Assembly (NCBI GenBank): GCA_947172415.1
Contig: OX359197.1
Coordinates: 1,426,001-1,490,000, forward strand
DNA: 64,000 bases
Origin: Chondrosia reniformis
Lineage: Eukaryota; Porifera; Demospongiae; Chondrillida; Chondrillidae
Reading direction: 5' to 3'
The notes beneath the pieces were generated by a model. It was not told the DNA's origin. It saw only the letters and a program-made list of their open reading frames with translations, and made no database searches. The translations under genes were made by a program, and so were the position numbers. Positions 1 to 16,300 of this stretch are shown here, in pieces. Position 1 is the stretch's first letter. Every line of letters starts with the position of its first letter.

Positions 1-490
1 TAGCAATCAACACCTCATAAATCGCCAACGAAGCGATTTTCGGTTATATTCGGTTATTTGTAGTGATTAATGCACGCTTTCCTAAATGCCAAAACATGTT
101 TCGACGCTCTACACGCTCTATAACGTTCAAAAAGCGGCTAACTAGGAATAGACCCACTTCCAAAATTCATTTTTTCTTCTTCTTCTTCTTCTTTTATTGA
201 ATAGACTAGCGCTAATATGCGAGCTTATGCGGGCACGTACTAGTTATAAATCGTCATAAATATTTCGGAACTAGGGAATAGACCGCCCTAAATCTGAATG
301 CGCTCTACAATAAGCATGTTAATTGTGAAGAGCGAAAATTGTGGTCTTCTCGGACGCCATTTTTTAATTAAGAGATCATAGTTTTCGGCATATTTCTCTT
401 GTCTAAGACGTTATTTTGAGATCTTCGCCAAGAAAACTTTCAAATCAATTTAAAACAAGTAATATTAAGAGGAAAAAAGGGGGAATACAA
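1..490. other. Non-coding, no gene seen
   Basis: No convincing coding exon is visible. The segment holds a short CTT microsatellite near 176-194 and a 16-base direct repeat (AACTAGG-AATAGACC type) near 140 and 269. It is probably intergenic or intronic sequence of the gene whose last exon begins at 923. Confidence 0.5.
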
Positions 491-862
491 GTAAATAAAA
501 AACATTTACAAAAATGATGTTAGAAGTAGAAATGGCAGTGTTCACTAATACATCTGCAAAAAGTATCGAAACAAGACACTGATTATATGATAAGGCTAAT
601 CATACAGAAGTTGCATATATACTGAAATTTAAGTAACTTAACCATACACTTCTGTGTTTGGGCGCACCATTCCTACTTAAGGTTAGTGCGCCCAAACACA
701 GAAGTGTATGGTTAAGTTACTTAAATTTCAGTATATATGCAACTTCTCTATGATTAGCCTTATCATATAATCAGTGTCTTGTTTCGATACTTTTTGCAGA
801 TGTATTAGTGAACACTGCCATTTCTACTTCTAACATCATTTTTGTAAATGTTTTTTATTTAC
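491..862. repeat. Near-perfect inverted repeat, 177-bp arms
   Basis: The left arm (491-667) and right arm (686-862) are reverse complements with one visible mismatch, near 610, and an 18-base spacer. A transcript across it would fold into a very long hairpin. The arms contain no coding sequence. Such structures are typical of recently inserted foldback/MITE-like elements. A diverged half-copy sits in a cathepsin intron near 4383-4500, so it belongs to a dispersed family. The element lies just upstream of the acceptor site of the next exon. Confidence 0.9.
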
Positions 863-922
863 TTTATATATATATATGTATCTGAAAATGTTATAGCTGC
901 TTTAATTTCACATATTTTACAG

Positions 923-1467
923 TTCACTCTGGCCAAAAGGTAGGCCTGAAATATGTCAGAGAGAGAGAAACCTGGCTTAACTGTCATCCAGCTGTATGTG
1001 GAAGAGGATATTGCCCAAAGCAGTTCTTTCACCCTGGCAAAAGTGGATGCATTGGTGAAATATTTCACATCTATAATGAAAATGGAGGAGAGATACGATC
1101 AGGAGATAGAATTGGATTGTATTATCCTCACAGTGGAAGGTGGTTTGGATGTCCTACTGCAAACCATTGCACTAAGAATCCAAATTGCCCTGGAAGCCCC
1201 AACTCAAGGACAGGATTTCAAAGTGCTAACAAGTGGGATGAGTGTTGGGGTGAAATATTTCAGGTCTATGCTGACAGGAGAGGAGTAGGAGAACCCATTG
1301 AGGAATTTGATCCTATTATGCTGTATTATGAAAGAGAAGGCAATTGGGTCAGTTTGGCAGGAGGAAACACAGACAAGAGAGGCTGTCCAGGTGCACCTCC
1401 TCCTTCAGATGGCAAGTTTGAAGACTGCTGGGGAGAAGTTTTTGTACTGACTCCTATCATGTTTTAA
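923..1467 (+). CDS. Last exon of an unrecognised cysteine-rich repeat protein
   Basis: An acceptor (TATTTTACAG) at 922 opens a reading frame that runs to a TAA at 1465-1467, about 180 residues, entering in phase 1. The frame has three related segments with the pattern C-(I/W)-G-E-(I/V)-F. Two continue as an aromatic strand, a G-D-x-I or E-F-D-P-I turn, 'LYY' and a W, then Cys-Pro-Gly clusters. The regular cysteines and lack of charged helices suggest a secreted, beta-rich, disulphide-bonded protein. I do not recognise the family. Upstream exons and the start codon are not identifiable here, so the entry is a 3' partial gene. An ATG-initiated frame at 953-1288 overlaps it but lacks these repeats and is probably spurious. 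Confidence 0.6.
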
Positions 1468-1518
1468 CACTTCAAGAATCAAACCTGAACACATGCATTC
1501 TATGTCATAGGACAATCC

Positions 1519-1524
1519 AATAAA
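1519..1524 (+). terminator. Poly(A) signal AATAAA
   Basis: A canonical AATAAA lies 52 bases after the stop codon at 1465-1467, followed by a T-rich tract. This is the expected position for 3' end formation of the cysteine-rich gene. Confidence 0.65.
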
Positions 1525-1674
1525 GAGGACTACATTTTTTCCTTTGAATCATTTTTGTTATTCTATTAATTATTTGTATTGTCCACTGCACTAATTCCGG
1601 TCCGATCCGCGATCATCTGCCACCCACGTGACCTTGTTAATCACATGACTGCCGGAGCAAGTCGTTTATCGAAA

Positions 1675-5018
<3,344 letters not shown>

Positions 5019-5394
5019 GTGACATGCAAGACCGCCATAGCATTTGTTATTAATTAGTATTGGTAACATTTACTGAACTATATACAGTACTTACGTATAT
5101 ATTATTTTTTTTCTGAAATGTACTTGCTATTTGAGATGTAAAGCTTAAATCTATTAACAGTTGATTGTAGCTGTATTTCCTAGGGGTCAGAGTAGTACTA
5201 TGAAGTTCTACCATACCATGAATAGTAAAACTTTATTAAACAATGTACATATGTATAAAATGTAAGTTGCATCATAAATTTATGTATTTAGAATTATACA
5301 CATGTGTAATGTTATAAATGAAGTATAAAATCAAAATTTAATAAGTTATTCTATTCTGATCAATATTAAACTGTAATACAGTTGTAGATTGATG

Positions 5395-6543
5395 TCAATA
5401 GACATATATTTCCAACTTTTCAACGCCTATATTATCTGGTAAGAATGCAAATCTTTGGTTTACAAGCCCACACCAGCGCACTTCAATATCTTGATTGGTA
5501 GGACTGTCCAGTGCTACATTAAACCATGGCCTTCCATCGTCAGGACAACAGTTGCTACCTTCATAACAATTGCCTTGCCACATTGTGTAGTTAGTGTACC
5601 ACTGATTTTGAGGTGCGTGCACTGTGGCTGTCTCACAGAAATAGTTGTCCCCAACAAATATTGGAGAGGCACTCCCTCTGGTGTTGCAAGGAGAGCCACC
5701 TTGAGAATTTTGCCCATCTTCTCCATAACCTGAAGCATAGGTCCAGACATGGGTACGATCATTAGCAGGGCCTCTGGTTATTGTAACACCAGACACATAC
5801 AAACCATCGATTGAGGTATCAGAATAGTAATAAGTGGAAGTGGACCATCGGAATGCCCCCGTGCTTGGCCCATGTGTATATCCTACAGCTCTGCCGCAGA
5901 TGTTACTGTATTTTATACCTTTGGTTGGGTAGGACACTGGATCACATGGAATAAGATTAATTGGCTGAGAATCATTATGTCGTCCGCAAAATATCTTGCC
6001 ATCTACCTCGTATTTAGTGAGATTTGTAGGACAAGTGGTTGATACACTTGTATCTAAGTAAGCTACACGCATCATTCCTTCCACTCCACATGCTAAGGTA
6101 TCCATGTCACAATAGACTTGCTGGGGAGACGATGCAGAAGTGATCCAGTAAAGACCAGAGGAAGATGTACTACTGCATTGGTAGATATAGCTACACGATG
6201 GAGCAGGCAGCGTTTCACTGAGACCCACACCATCACATACAGGTGAGCCAGAAGGGGAAGGACTTGAGATTATTCCAGATCCTGTTATAGATGGTGTAAC
6301 AGTTTCATTGTTGATAGCTACAGTTGAACTGGAAGGTTCAGTTGAAGTTGGAACTACAGTAACATGTACTGTTTCAGTAACTGTTGTAGTTGAACATTGC
6401 CCGGGAGGACCTGGAGGACCTGGAGGACCAGGTGGACCCAGAGGCCCAGGAAGGATGTGTACTGATGGAAAAGAGCATTTCCTCACATTTGACTGGGCTG
6501 GGCTGGCACACAAAACTAGTAACAGTAAGAACACTTGAAACAT
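5395..6543 (-). CDS. Secreted collagen-tract / fibrinogen-like protein, intronless
   Basis: A single-exon gene encoding about 382 residues from the ATG at 6543, chosen because it opens with a signal peptide (MFQVFLLLLVLCASPAQS). An upstream in-frame ATG at 6576 would add 11 residues before the hydrophobic core. After a short Gly-Pro-Pro tract (five Gly-X-Y triplets) comes a Thr/Ser/Pro-rich linker. Then there is a segment resembling the start of a fibrinogen C-terminal domain (SSGLYWI...VYCDMDT), and a cysteine-rich C-terminal half with a CC pair and the ending SPTNQDIEVRWC...VEKLEIYVY. The collagen tract is too short for a fibril; it may mediate trimerisation. Likely extracellular matrix or a lectin-like recognition protein; the exact function is unknown. 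Confidence 0.85.
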   Translation of the reverse strand: MFQVFLLLLVLCASPAQSNVRKCSFPSVHILPGPLGPPGPPGPPGPPGQCSTTTVTETVHVTVVPTSTEPSSSTVAINNETVTPSITGSGIISSPSPSGSPVCDGVGLSETLPAPSCSYIYQCSSTSSSGLYWITSASSPQQVYCDMDTLACGVEGMMRVAYLDTSVSTTCPTNLTKYEVDGKIFCGRHNDSQPINLIPCDPVSYPTKGIKYSNICGRAVGYTHGPSTGAFRWSTSTYYYSDTSIDGLYVSGVTITRGPANDRTHVWTYASGYGEDGQNSQGGSPCNTRGSASPIFVGDNYFCETATVHAPQNQWYTNYTMWQGNCYEGSNCCPDDGRPWFNVALDSPTNQDIEVRWCGLVNQRFAFLPDNIGVEKLEIYVY

Positions 6544-6576
6544 ATTGCAGTTCCAAGGGATTATGCTGATATACAC

Positions 6577-7379
6577 TGTACACTGTAGTTGTATTAAAGG
6601 ATCAAATACACTTTCTTGATCAACTATAACTTAGAGTAGTGACTCTTTAAAAAGCTATATGTATGTCTAGAGGCCGGGATATATAGTATGAATGCATGTG
6701 GGTTAATATACTATGTACACATTGACATATATATAGTTAGTACACATTCCAATAGAATACATGTCACACCTCTTGACATATTGTCTGGTGTGCTGGAATG
6801 TGTAGGATTGTATGACAGGCTCAAATCATGTGTACCACTCTGTCAGAAACTTTACAGACAATGCTAGTATTTAATGATTAAATTTAGAACACAGATTTTT
6901 CATTCTTAACTTGCACAATACAAATCTTGCATCACATATACGTACATGTAAAATATCAGTAGTGTAAATTAGTCAACAAAAAAGAAAGTTGGCATCTATA
7001 TATGTCCATTACCCTATTAATAAGCCTAGGAATACATATACATTACAGTACTCAAGCCCCATTTTTCCTGAATCTCATGTGACTCAGCTCTCATATGGCT
7101 GGCTATACATGTTATTTCAATAGTATTATAAGTATAGGAAAATGGTGTTAGCTAATGGCCATGTTGTGTAAAATTGGTCAATGTATGTAATCAAAATTGA
7201 TGTATGCTTTCAACTCTACTCAGACACAGACTAGCTAACCGTTAAATTTATTACATGCAGGTAAGTGCTCTAGAGATGGAGACAGTCTGGTTGCCATAGC
7301 AAAAGCAAATAAACATTAGCGGGATATCCGCAAAATGGCTGTTTGAACCTACGTAGTACCTATCTATGATTGAACTGAT
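6577..7379. promoter_or_regulatory. Divergent intergenic region, about 0.8 kb
   Basis: This lies between the minus-strand collagen-like gene and the plus-strand giant gene, so it should hold both promoters. I see no coding exon and no clear TATA box or known motif. Sequence is AT-rich throughout. Confidence 0.4.
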
Positions 7380-10300
7380 ATGGATGTAAAGAGGCTTTAC
7401 TCGGTTGTATTACTACTCGAGTTCGCGGGGTGTTTCGGAGAAGAGTCACTCAGCTCGACCTTGTTTACTCCAGGAAAGCAGTACCACTATGATTACGCCA
7501 GCCAATCGACACTCATGAATGCTAGCTTCGCTACTGAAGCGCAAGTAAGTTGCCAGCAATCGTAGGACAGCTATACTTAAAATCTTTAATCGGTTAATCA
7601 ATTAAAGCCATATGACTGTAGTAGAAACCATATGACTGCTTCGTGGTATCAGGTTAATATTGCCATAATAACTTGACTTCTTTGCAGGCCATTCTCGCAG
7701 TAATTCCTGGAGAAAGCTACCTTCAGGAAGATGAAATTCGTCTTACATTTGTTGGTCCTCCTTCAATTGAATATGAAGGAAACAACCACCGGAAACAATT
7801 GCTGCCCAATTCTTTAGATCTCTCAAAATGGTTTTCTTTCCAATGGAATAGAGACGGAACAATCTCCAAAGTTTATGCTCCCGTTGACGAAGACTTGGAG
7901 GTTTTGGCCTTCAAGAAAAGAATAATTAGTTTGCTTTCCTTCACCCTAAAGGAGGGCGTTCCGGCTTACCAGACTCACGAGACCACTGTGCATGGACAGG
8001 CAACTGTTGACCATTATGTTGAAGATGGTATACTGCGCTCGGTTGCAACTCTCAGCTCTGCGACTAACTCGGTAAAATCCGAAACTATTGTCCACTTTGA
8101 TGATGGCATGATGCCTGTAAGTATTATACAGAATGAGGAGCAGAAGATTGACGGAAGATTGTTTCTGAGTTTAACTACATCTGGTAGAGTTGTAACAACG
8201 TCCAGTCTAAGCCTCACTGATGTAAGCTCGGCTGCTATTGAGGATTTGCAAAGACCAGAGAATCTGAAATCTGGTAGTCTTGAGATAGTAACAACTGCAG
8301 TAAAGCAACAACACGAAATAGACATTAATGAACTGTTGGATTGTATCACTGAAGAACACGTTGAGAAGACTAAAAGGATGACTTGCATGCTTCAACTAGT
8401 GTCTTACCTCTCCACAGCTGAAACAGACAAACTGGATGAGTATTTATCACTCTATGCAGATATTTCTGATGACAAAATTGCTGCAGATGATAGGGCATAT
8501 GTCTTCTTGTATGCTTTGTTTCAAGTTGATAATCCTTTAGTTAACAAAGCAGCCCAGATTTACATAAGAGACAGTTTAAACATCTCTACAGTTCTGTCTC
8601 TTCTCAAACATGCCAGATACCCTCTACTTGATGAACTGGTTGATGACCTTATAAGGATGACGGAGACTAGTGCTAGTAACAAGGATATGGTTGGTCAGGT
8701 GTTATTAACTTTAGGAATTATTACGAGAAGATCTGAAAACATAAAGATTAAGGAAAGAATTATCTCCTTGATTCACACTCATATAGAAAAGCACACAGGT
8801 TTGTTTATAGAATGAATTTTTGTACATAATTAGTCCTTAATCATCACTTTCCCTCCATTTGGTTGACATACAGCTAAGAAAGTATACAAATTAAACTAGA
8901 TTTACTTAGTCTATAGAACTTTGATTGAAAATACAGTACTAGTTTTTATGCTAATTCTTTTCCTTTCTCCACTGGGCTATGTAAAGTGCATGTACATCAA
9001 TAGGAGGTTTCTGTAATATATAAGCTGAAAATGTATTCACTGATAAAATATTAACCAGATTAAATTTCACATTCAAATTCTTTCTTAATATCCTTTTCTT
9101 CTTTTTATTAGGTTCACAGGTAGATGATGATGAAGATTTCTTAGCTACTCTCTTTGATGCTCTGGGAAATGCTGGATCAGACTCCTCCCTTCAGTTATTA
9201 GCCGACCATGCTAGACAGGGAAGATCTCTGTCTGTCAGGCACTCTGCAGTGAGAGCCCTGAGGAGTTATCAGTGCCAGCAGGTAGGCCATCATATGCAGG
9301 TAACAGGTGTACATGTGCTTGCAGAGTGTAAGTCCTATTTCAAATTAGTAAAATTAGTGTTGAATTTCGTATATTAATATGTAAATATCTGTATAGTTCC
9401 TGCCTTACTTTGTAGGCATTTCCCTATATTATAATCCCAGGGATTAATTAGTGGTTACTGGTAGCATATATGCGCTAATCCTTGTTATTGCTATACTACT
9501 TTGACAATTATAGCTATAAGTTTTGACCAGTTTGTGAAATGGTTTTATGATTGTCTTATTATATTTTTCTAATTGTACATTCGTATATTGCATATACAAC
9601 TTGGGCCAGGTGTGAGTATAATTGTATACGTACGTATATACATGTAGTTTTTATTGTACACTTCTGTGTATACCTTCCAATACATGAACATTTTGGATTA
9701 ATCTCTACTTCCCTGCCTACATCACAGAGTGCTAGCTTCTTAGAAGAGATGATGACAGATGACACTGTTCATCCGAGCCTACAGACCACTGCTGCTCACA
9801 TCTATAAGAAGCACCCTCGGAATAGAAGGGACATTGTAATGGCAGATACTGAAATGTATGTATGTAAGAGCTAATGCAGGTATAAGAATTTGACCTTGTC
9901 TTTATTAGGGTATGGATTTACATTGACTTTAATGGTTGTGGTTAATCATGTTTTTACTATGTATTATGTAACAGTTGTAGTAGCTAAAAAATTTAATACT
10001 GGCAAGCCTAGATCAAATCTCGACGTCATTGCTACTGACTGTACCTTCATATAGTTGATCTGTGCTGTGTACATATGTACACGTGTTTATGTTAAGTATC
10101 AATGTCTGGTTCCTGATAGGCTTAAATAATTTTCATACATCTTTACCTTTTCAGAGGAAAGCCTTGTCTGTATGTATTGGTAATTATAGACAATCATATT
10201 GTTTCCTTTGTATATGTATACGTATATACCGTACTTGGGTATAAAAAATCATAAAAACTGATTTCTCTGTCATTTGTGTTTTGTAAATATTTTTATTTGT

Positions 10301-13300
10301 TACAACTGGTGATGTATTATAGACAAATGCATATTTAGAATGGCTTGCTGCTTGGACCCTGAGCTCCCTTTGAGTTGTAATACTATTCCTAAATCTCTTC
10401 TAACATGTAGCACTAATCATCATCATCATAGAAGGGCCCTCCAGATGTACAACGTGCAAGCACCATCCATTAACTGGAGGCAGAGATATGGAAGACAAAA
10501 TATTAGCACAGAATTGAGTAAAGTTCAATTAAATGGGCTTTCAATATCTGCAGGTACTTATATATATGTATACAAGGCTGACATACGTATATACAACATT
10601 GTTGTTTGATATAGCAATCCTTACATCCCTTCATAGCTATTTTATTAAATGAATAATGTATTGAAATCAAACTTAATTTTGTACTATAATACAGTTATTA
10701 GGTAGGATGCCAACATACTGTATTAACTTTTTATACATAGATGCTTACACAACTTCCTATTCCTTTTCTCTCTGGGATGAGTCTCTCTTTTCTGCTCATT
10801 TGGAGCTGAGTGAGGGAGATATCTCACATGAGATAATGAAAACACAACTATGCTATGAAGGCACAGTAACCTATGATATCAATATGTTAAATGTAAGTTT
10901 ATAGAGACATAGTACATAATATGTTTATCGAACTGTCTTTCTAAACCTTTTCTGTGAAAGTACACGTAAAATAGAGCATAGATATATTACACTGCAAGTT
11001 GCAGAAAATATAATTTGTGATAACAGAATTTCTTTATAAACAATAAAATGTAAGTTTTCTGGCACGCCACCATATCCGTATTCGTTACTGTAAGTTGTAT
11101 ATAGATGTACATGTATATATATATGCTACAGTTTTAAGTCATTTTTGACATTAACATGATATAACATTATAACCGATAGCATGATTTAGTACACGATTTC
11201 AAGTACACATGTACAAGACTATGACTAATGAGTTTCTTTAGTTTTTTCCGTACTTTTACAGGATAAATGTCAATGAACAAAGAATTAGGCCTGGAAAGCT
11301 TTGTTATGACTGAATTTTCTTAAGCTTCGCAGCTAAAAATTCGTTATAAAATAAAGGATCTATAATGGTACATGCAAAACCGTTTTTCAAAAAGTTTGTT
11401 ATAACCCCATATATATAAGGCAGCTTTGTTGTGTTTAAGTTGGGCCGGCTAAGTCATGAGGATACTTTGTGATTGGTAGAGAATGGCTCTCTTACAGGTG
11501 GTTCGACTCCACCACTTATCCTCAGATGCAATCTGGCCTTTTTCTCATTGTATCTGTGAACTCTTTATTGTCTTAAATACAGTACAACTTTTTTAGTTGT
11601 AACTATTGCTACCTTGAAGCTGTAAAATACTGTAAACTGTATGAAATGAAAACTTTATAAATGTATTTTAGATAAAAATCTTTAGAAATTGTTTAGAAAT
11701 AACTGACAATTTTGGGTTCATGTTTCATCAGAAGGTTGTGCTGTATAGTGAGTATTTTTGGATCAAGAAATTTACTACCATCTAAGTACCTCCTTTATAC
11801 ATGTGCTTAAATGATATTCATGACTTGGGGTGCTATTTTCACATGCTTATGATAAACTAAACCACAAATATTTCCTAGTCAGATGATTTATAAACCAACT
11901 GAGGTGTATGAAGTTTTAACTTACCTGGCACAGGTCATCTGTGATCAACAAGGCAGATGGTCCAGGTGGAGGCCAAGCATTGCACTTCGTTTGGCTGAAG
12001 CTTGCGATTCCCCCAAACGTGGGGAACTCGGGTGTACAATTTTTGATAGTGGGGGACTGCGTTCGCGCTATCCCCTGGAAATACAAAGCAATGAAATTAC
12101 CAAAATATAAATAATGTACACAATTTTCATATAATTATCTTACTGCAATTTTAAGCAACTTAGCTGGTCAGCATTTTTTAATTATTTCTGTTGCTTTCAT
12201 GTCTTCTGTTATCATTTGTTAGTTAAAGGTAATTGCTTATACAAAATGCTTATTAACACATGTACAATAGATGTAAAAGAGTGTTGTTGATGAACTATTT
12301 GTATTTTCTTTATCAAACCACAAGTATTTTATAGTCAGATGATTTATAAGCCAACTGAAGTGGAGGAAGTTTTAACTTACCTGGCACAGGTCATCTGTGA
12401 TCAACAAGGCAGATGGTCCAGGTGGAGGCCAAGCATTGCACTTCGTTTGGCTGAAGCTTGCGATTCCCCCAAACGTGGGGAACTCGGGTGTACAATTTTT
12501 GATAGTGGGGGACTGCGTTCGCGCTATCCCCTGGAAATGTTATAATTGTAAAAAGTACTTTATTGAGGAGTTGATTAGTTATATAGCCAAGCCATATCTA
12601 ACTTTGAGATAGAATACATAACTTGCTAGAATTATAGATAGCATATGCTATTGTGTAATGCTCGGAGTGCTCAATCCAACTTATCTTTTTTGCTAATGGA
12701 GTATTACTTTAGTTGTATAACTGTTTTCAATTAGTTTTTTCTAATTATGAAATTTACAAACAGATTTTTAGGAACTGATATTACTGATTCAATACAAGTG
12801 ATATATATGAATGATGTAAAAATATGCAGATGTCTTTTGAATGGTTCATAAAGATGTTGTAATACGACAACAACATAGGGTTACTCTAAATGTGAAATCT
12901 TGTTATTAGTTCTCCACAAAATAGTTCTTTTCCAAACTCTAGTATGTACATATATACCTTTAAAGTGGAGACACAATGAAAATTCTATTGTAAACTGTTT
13001 TAATTATGATCTATATGATATTGTTATACCTTGAATATTAAATATCCCTATGTTATAATGAGTTATTTAGTTGAAGTGTTTAGACTGAAACATTTTCAAA
13101 ATTCACAGATTGGTTACAAGTCGATTTTGTGGAGTCATTTATATGGCTGTAGTAACGTACGTATGTCTGTATGCGTTTTCCTATCAGTATGTATAACCAC
13201 AAGTATTTCGTCACTATGTTAAATATCTTGACCTCTAAAATTGAGAAAGATAACTTACCTGGCACAGGTCATCTGTGATCAACAAGGCAGATGGTCCAGG

Positions 13301-16300
13301 TGGAGGCCAAGCATTTGCACTTCGTTTGGCTGAAGCTTGCGATTCCCCCAAACGTGGGGAACTCGGGTGTACAATTTTTGATAGTGGGGGACTGCGTTCG
13401 CGCTATCCCCTGGAAATACAAAGCAATGAAATAAATGAAATGCGACTAATATTTGAGGGTAAAACCTAAGAAAACATGCAGCCTTGTAGAATCTTTGGTA
13501 TTAATTTGCGATGTATAGAACTAAGTCTTTCGTTGTGCGGAAGATTCCGTATAAACGATACTAGTCTGCCTGGCTAGCGATAGTTCGGACTAATCTGTTG
13601 TAGAAGCGGGTCCTTTTGACACCGATTACGCGCGTTAGAGCTTAGAGGCGCGATCGTGTGCAAAGCTTTGGGATCGATCATTGCTGCAACTGTGACTTGT
13701 ATAAGTGATTTGATGGGGGCAGTTTACTTTAATTGTTTACAATTGCTTTTGTAGTCGTTCGAGTTCAACCTTTCAAACTATACTCTGGATGATTACGGAA
13801 AACTTCGAGTCTCTATACAGAACGACTTTGCCGATTCTGTTAGAGATGTTCTCAACACTGCTTCAACTATACAGACTGCAAAGGATGCACTTATCACCAA
13901 TCTACTGCAACTCAGTCAGAGAGCTGACACCAGTTCTCTAATAGCAGAGTTCAACAGGATTCTAAAGGGTTTGTCCCTTGACAGTGCACTGAGAAGTGGC
14001 TTGGATGAGGTTGTCATTGAGGTATCTAATACATCACAAGAACACACAAGTTTGGCTCAAGACTTGTCTGCTGTAAGTTTCAATCCACATAATAATACAC
14101 AATGAAAACATGAAGTCTCAATCCAATGTATCCCAACAATAATGATGGAACTCATAGTCATTAAGAAATTCATGTTTTCATTGTGTATTATTATGTGGAT
14201 TGATAAAGTATTTCCTATGATCATGATGAGCTAGAAAGTTATTGAGCATCAACAACAAGGAATTCTTTAGTAGAATGTTTCAATCCAGGGGTCTTCATCA
14301 GTAAATAATACATGGAGCTATGGGCTAATGACTCATCCCAAATTGTTTTACATTTAGGGGACTGTATAATATTACCTCATTAATAATACATTTACTGTTA
14401 ATGCACTTGATTTCTATTTCAAGTTCTCATATTTGAACTTCAGTTAATATTCTAGGTTTAGTTGCATATAGAAGATTTTCCCCAGTTAGTTATGCTTTCT
14501 ATATATATGAGGTTTAAGCTACCTGTTCTCTAATAATGATCTTATTGTAGGCTGTAACACCTTTGGTGAATGATTTCTGTGCCTCCTATCCTGAAAGTGT
14601 TTTCAGCATTCTTGAAAGCTTTCCAGAAGTAGATGACGGAGCTCCTTTGAGAACTTTAAATTCCATTTATCCCCAACTCTGGAGTGCCAACTACTCACTA
14701 TTATCCATTGAGGATCAACTTATTAAAATTGAAGATACAGTGGCATCAGATGGTTAGTAAATAGTATGCATACAATAGACTGAATCTTAAGTCAGATGAG
14801 CCACATGATCATTTTACTAAGCTAGTGTCATGATCATCATACTAAAATGCATTGTAAGGATTGACTACTCCAAGGTAGTATCTACAGTCACCATATTGTG
14901 TGGTAGCAACATATTTGCTGCCTCTGATGTGTAACTAAAGTAGGAAGCCAGATGCGAACCTGTAACTGCTTGATGTAGACAGTGCATTTCTTTCTCGATT
15001 GTTACCTCAAGTGTTACATACGTACGTATGTATGAATAATCTAATACACCATTTTCCCACATACTATGCCTACTCTGTAATAAATTAAAAAGCCTAAACC
15101 TGGTGAAAGCTTCCAGTTCCTTGTTGGCAATCTATATATTTGATGTGTATGTATAATGATATAACCCATATTATATAATAATATGTATGTGTGTTTAATA
15201 TATGTACGTAGGTATGTTCACATTGTGTGAGTTTAACAATACACAATGTGTAACTTATTACTGTAGTATACTATAATTCCTTTAATCACTGGATCTTCCT
15301 ACATTAGGTGCTTATGGTCATGTGGTTGATCCTATTTTTGTGCTTTATGACACAAAGTTCCAGTTGTCACAGTTGAAGAAACTTGTTCAGTATCAGATTG
15401 TGCAACACACAACTTCAGTAAGTCCAATGGTGCCTGCACTGAATGATCAACTTAAGTCGGATATTTCATGTCCTTTGTGTTTCAGAAGCTAGGTTCTTTC
15501 ATGTTTATTTGGAACTACACTAGCCCAAAACTTGTTAACAAATTTCAAACATTTTAACCCAATCCAAGGCTTCATCAGGTCTAAATTCATTGATGGATTG
15601 GGTTAAAGCCTTTGAAATTTGTTAACTAATTATTGGCTAATATACGTAGTTCTAATAAAGTCAGCAGGATCTACCATTTTTAATTACCTTCCTCTGTCTA
15701 TGAATACAATTAAGTAATAACTGCCATATTAATCTTCTGATACTATATATTGGTTTGTAAAGGATACATTTCTTTTTATTTCAGTGTTCCAAACATCTAC
15801 GTGTGTACCTATGAGAATTGACATTTTAATGTCCATATTATGTGAAATACGTATCTACCTATCTTGCACATACAGTATATACATACGTACGTTCGTACAT
15901 ACATACATGTATATTCGTAAATGTGTAAAGATATATGTAAATATGGCAGTCATGAATATACATATGAATATTGTATTTGTCACACACTTTAGGAGTCTGA
16001 GAGGGTAGACTTGCAGAGTCTAAGTGAAGCCATCACAAATTACCTTGAACCTGCCATTGCTGCTATCGAAGGAGTTACCAGCGAACTGTCTTTTTCAATT
16101 TTAAATTTAAGTTCAGTCTTTACTGAGACTCAAAGAGAGTTTAGAGAATTAGTGCAAGTGTAAGTGTATGAATGTGCCGTACATGTTTCATAATCTGATT
16201 TACACTTATGATTCAGTGCAATACAACATTGATACATAAAGTCTTGCTGTCTTTATTGGAGAAGTACTGTAAGGTGTCATTCTGTCAAACTGTATCATAA

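Noticed and set aside
953-1288. 111-residue ATG-initiated frame
   Set aside because: It overlaps the cysteine-rich repeat frame, which has the periodic motifs, an acceptor site and a well-placed poly(A) signal.
11883-13469. Three near-identical short proteins (QVICDQQGRWSRW...)
   Set aside because: These are translations of U1 snRNA genes, not peptides. A SINE explanation was also dropped, because the full U1 structure and promoter are present.
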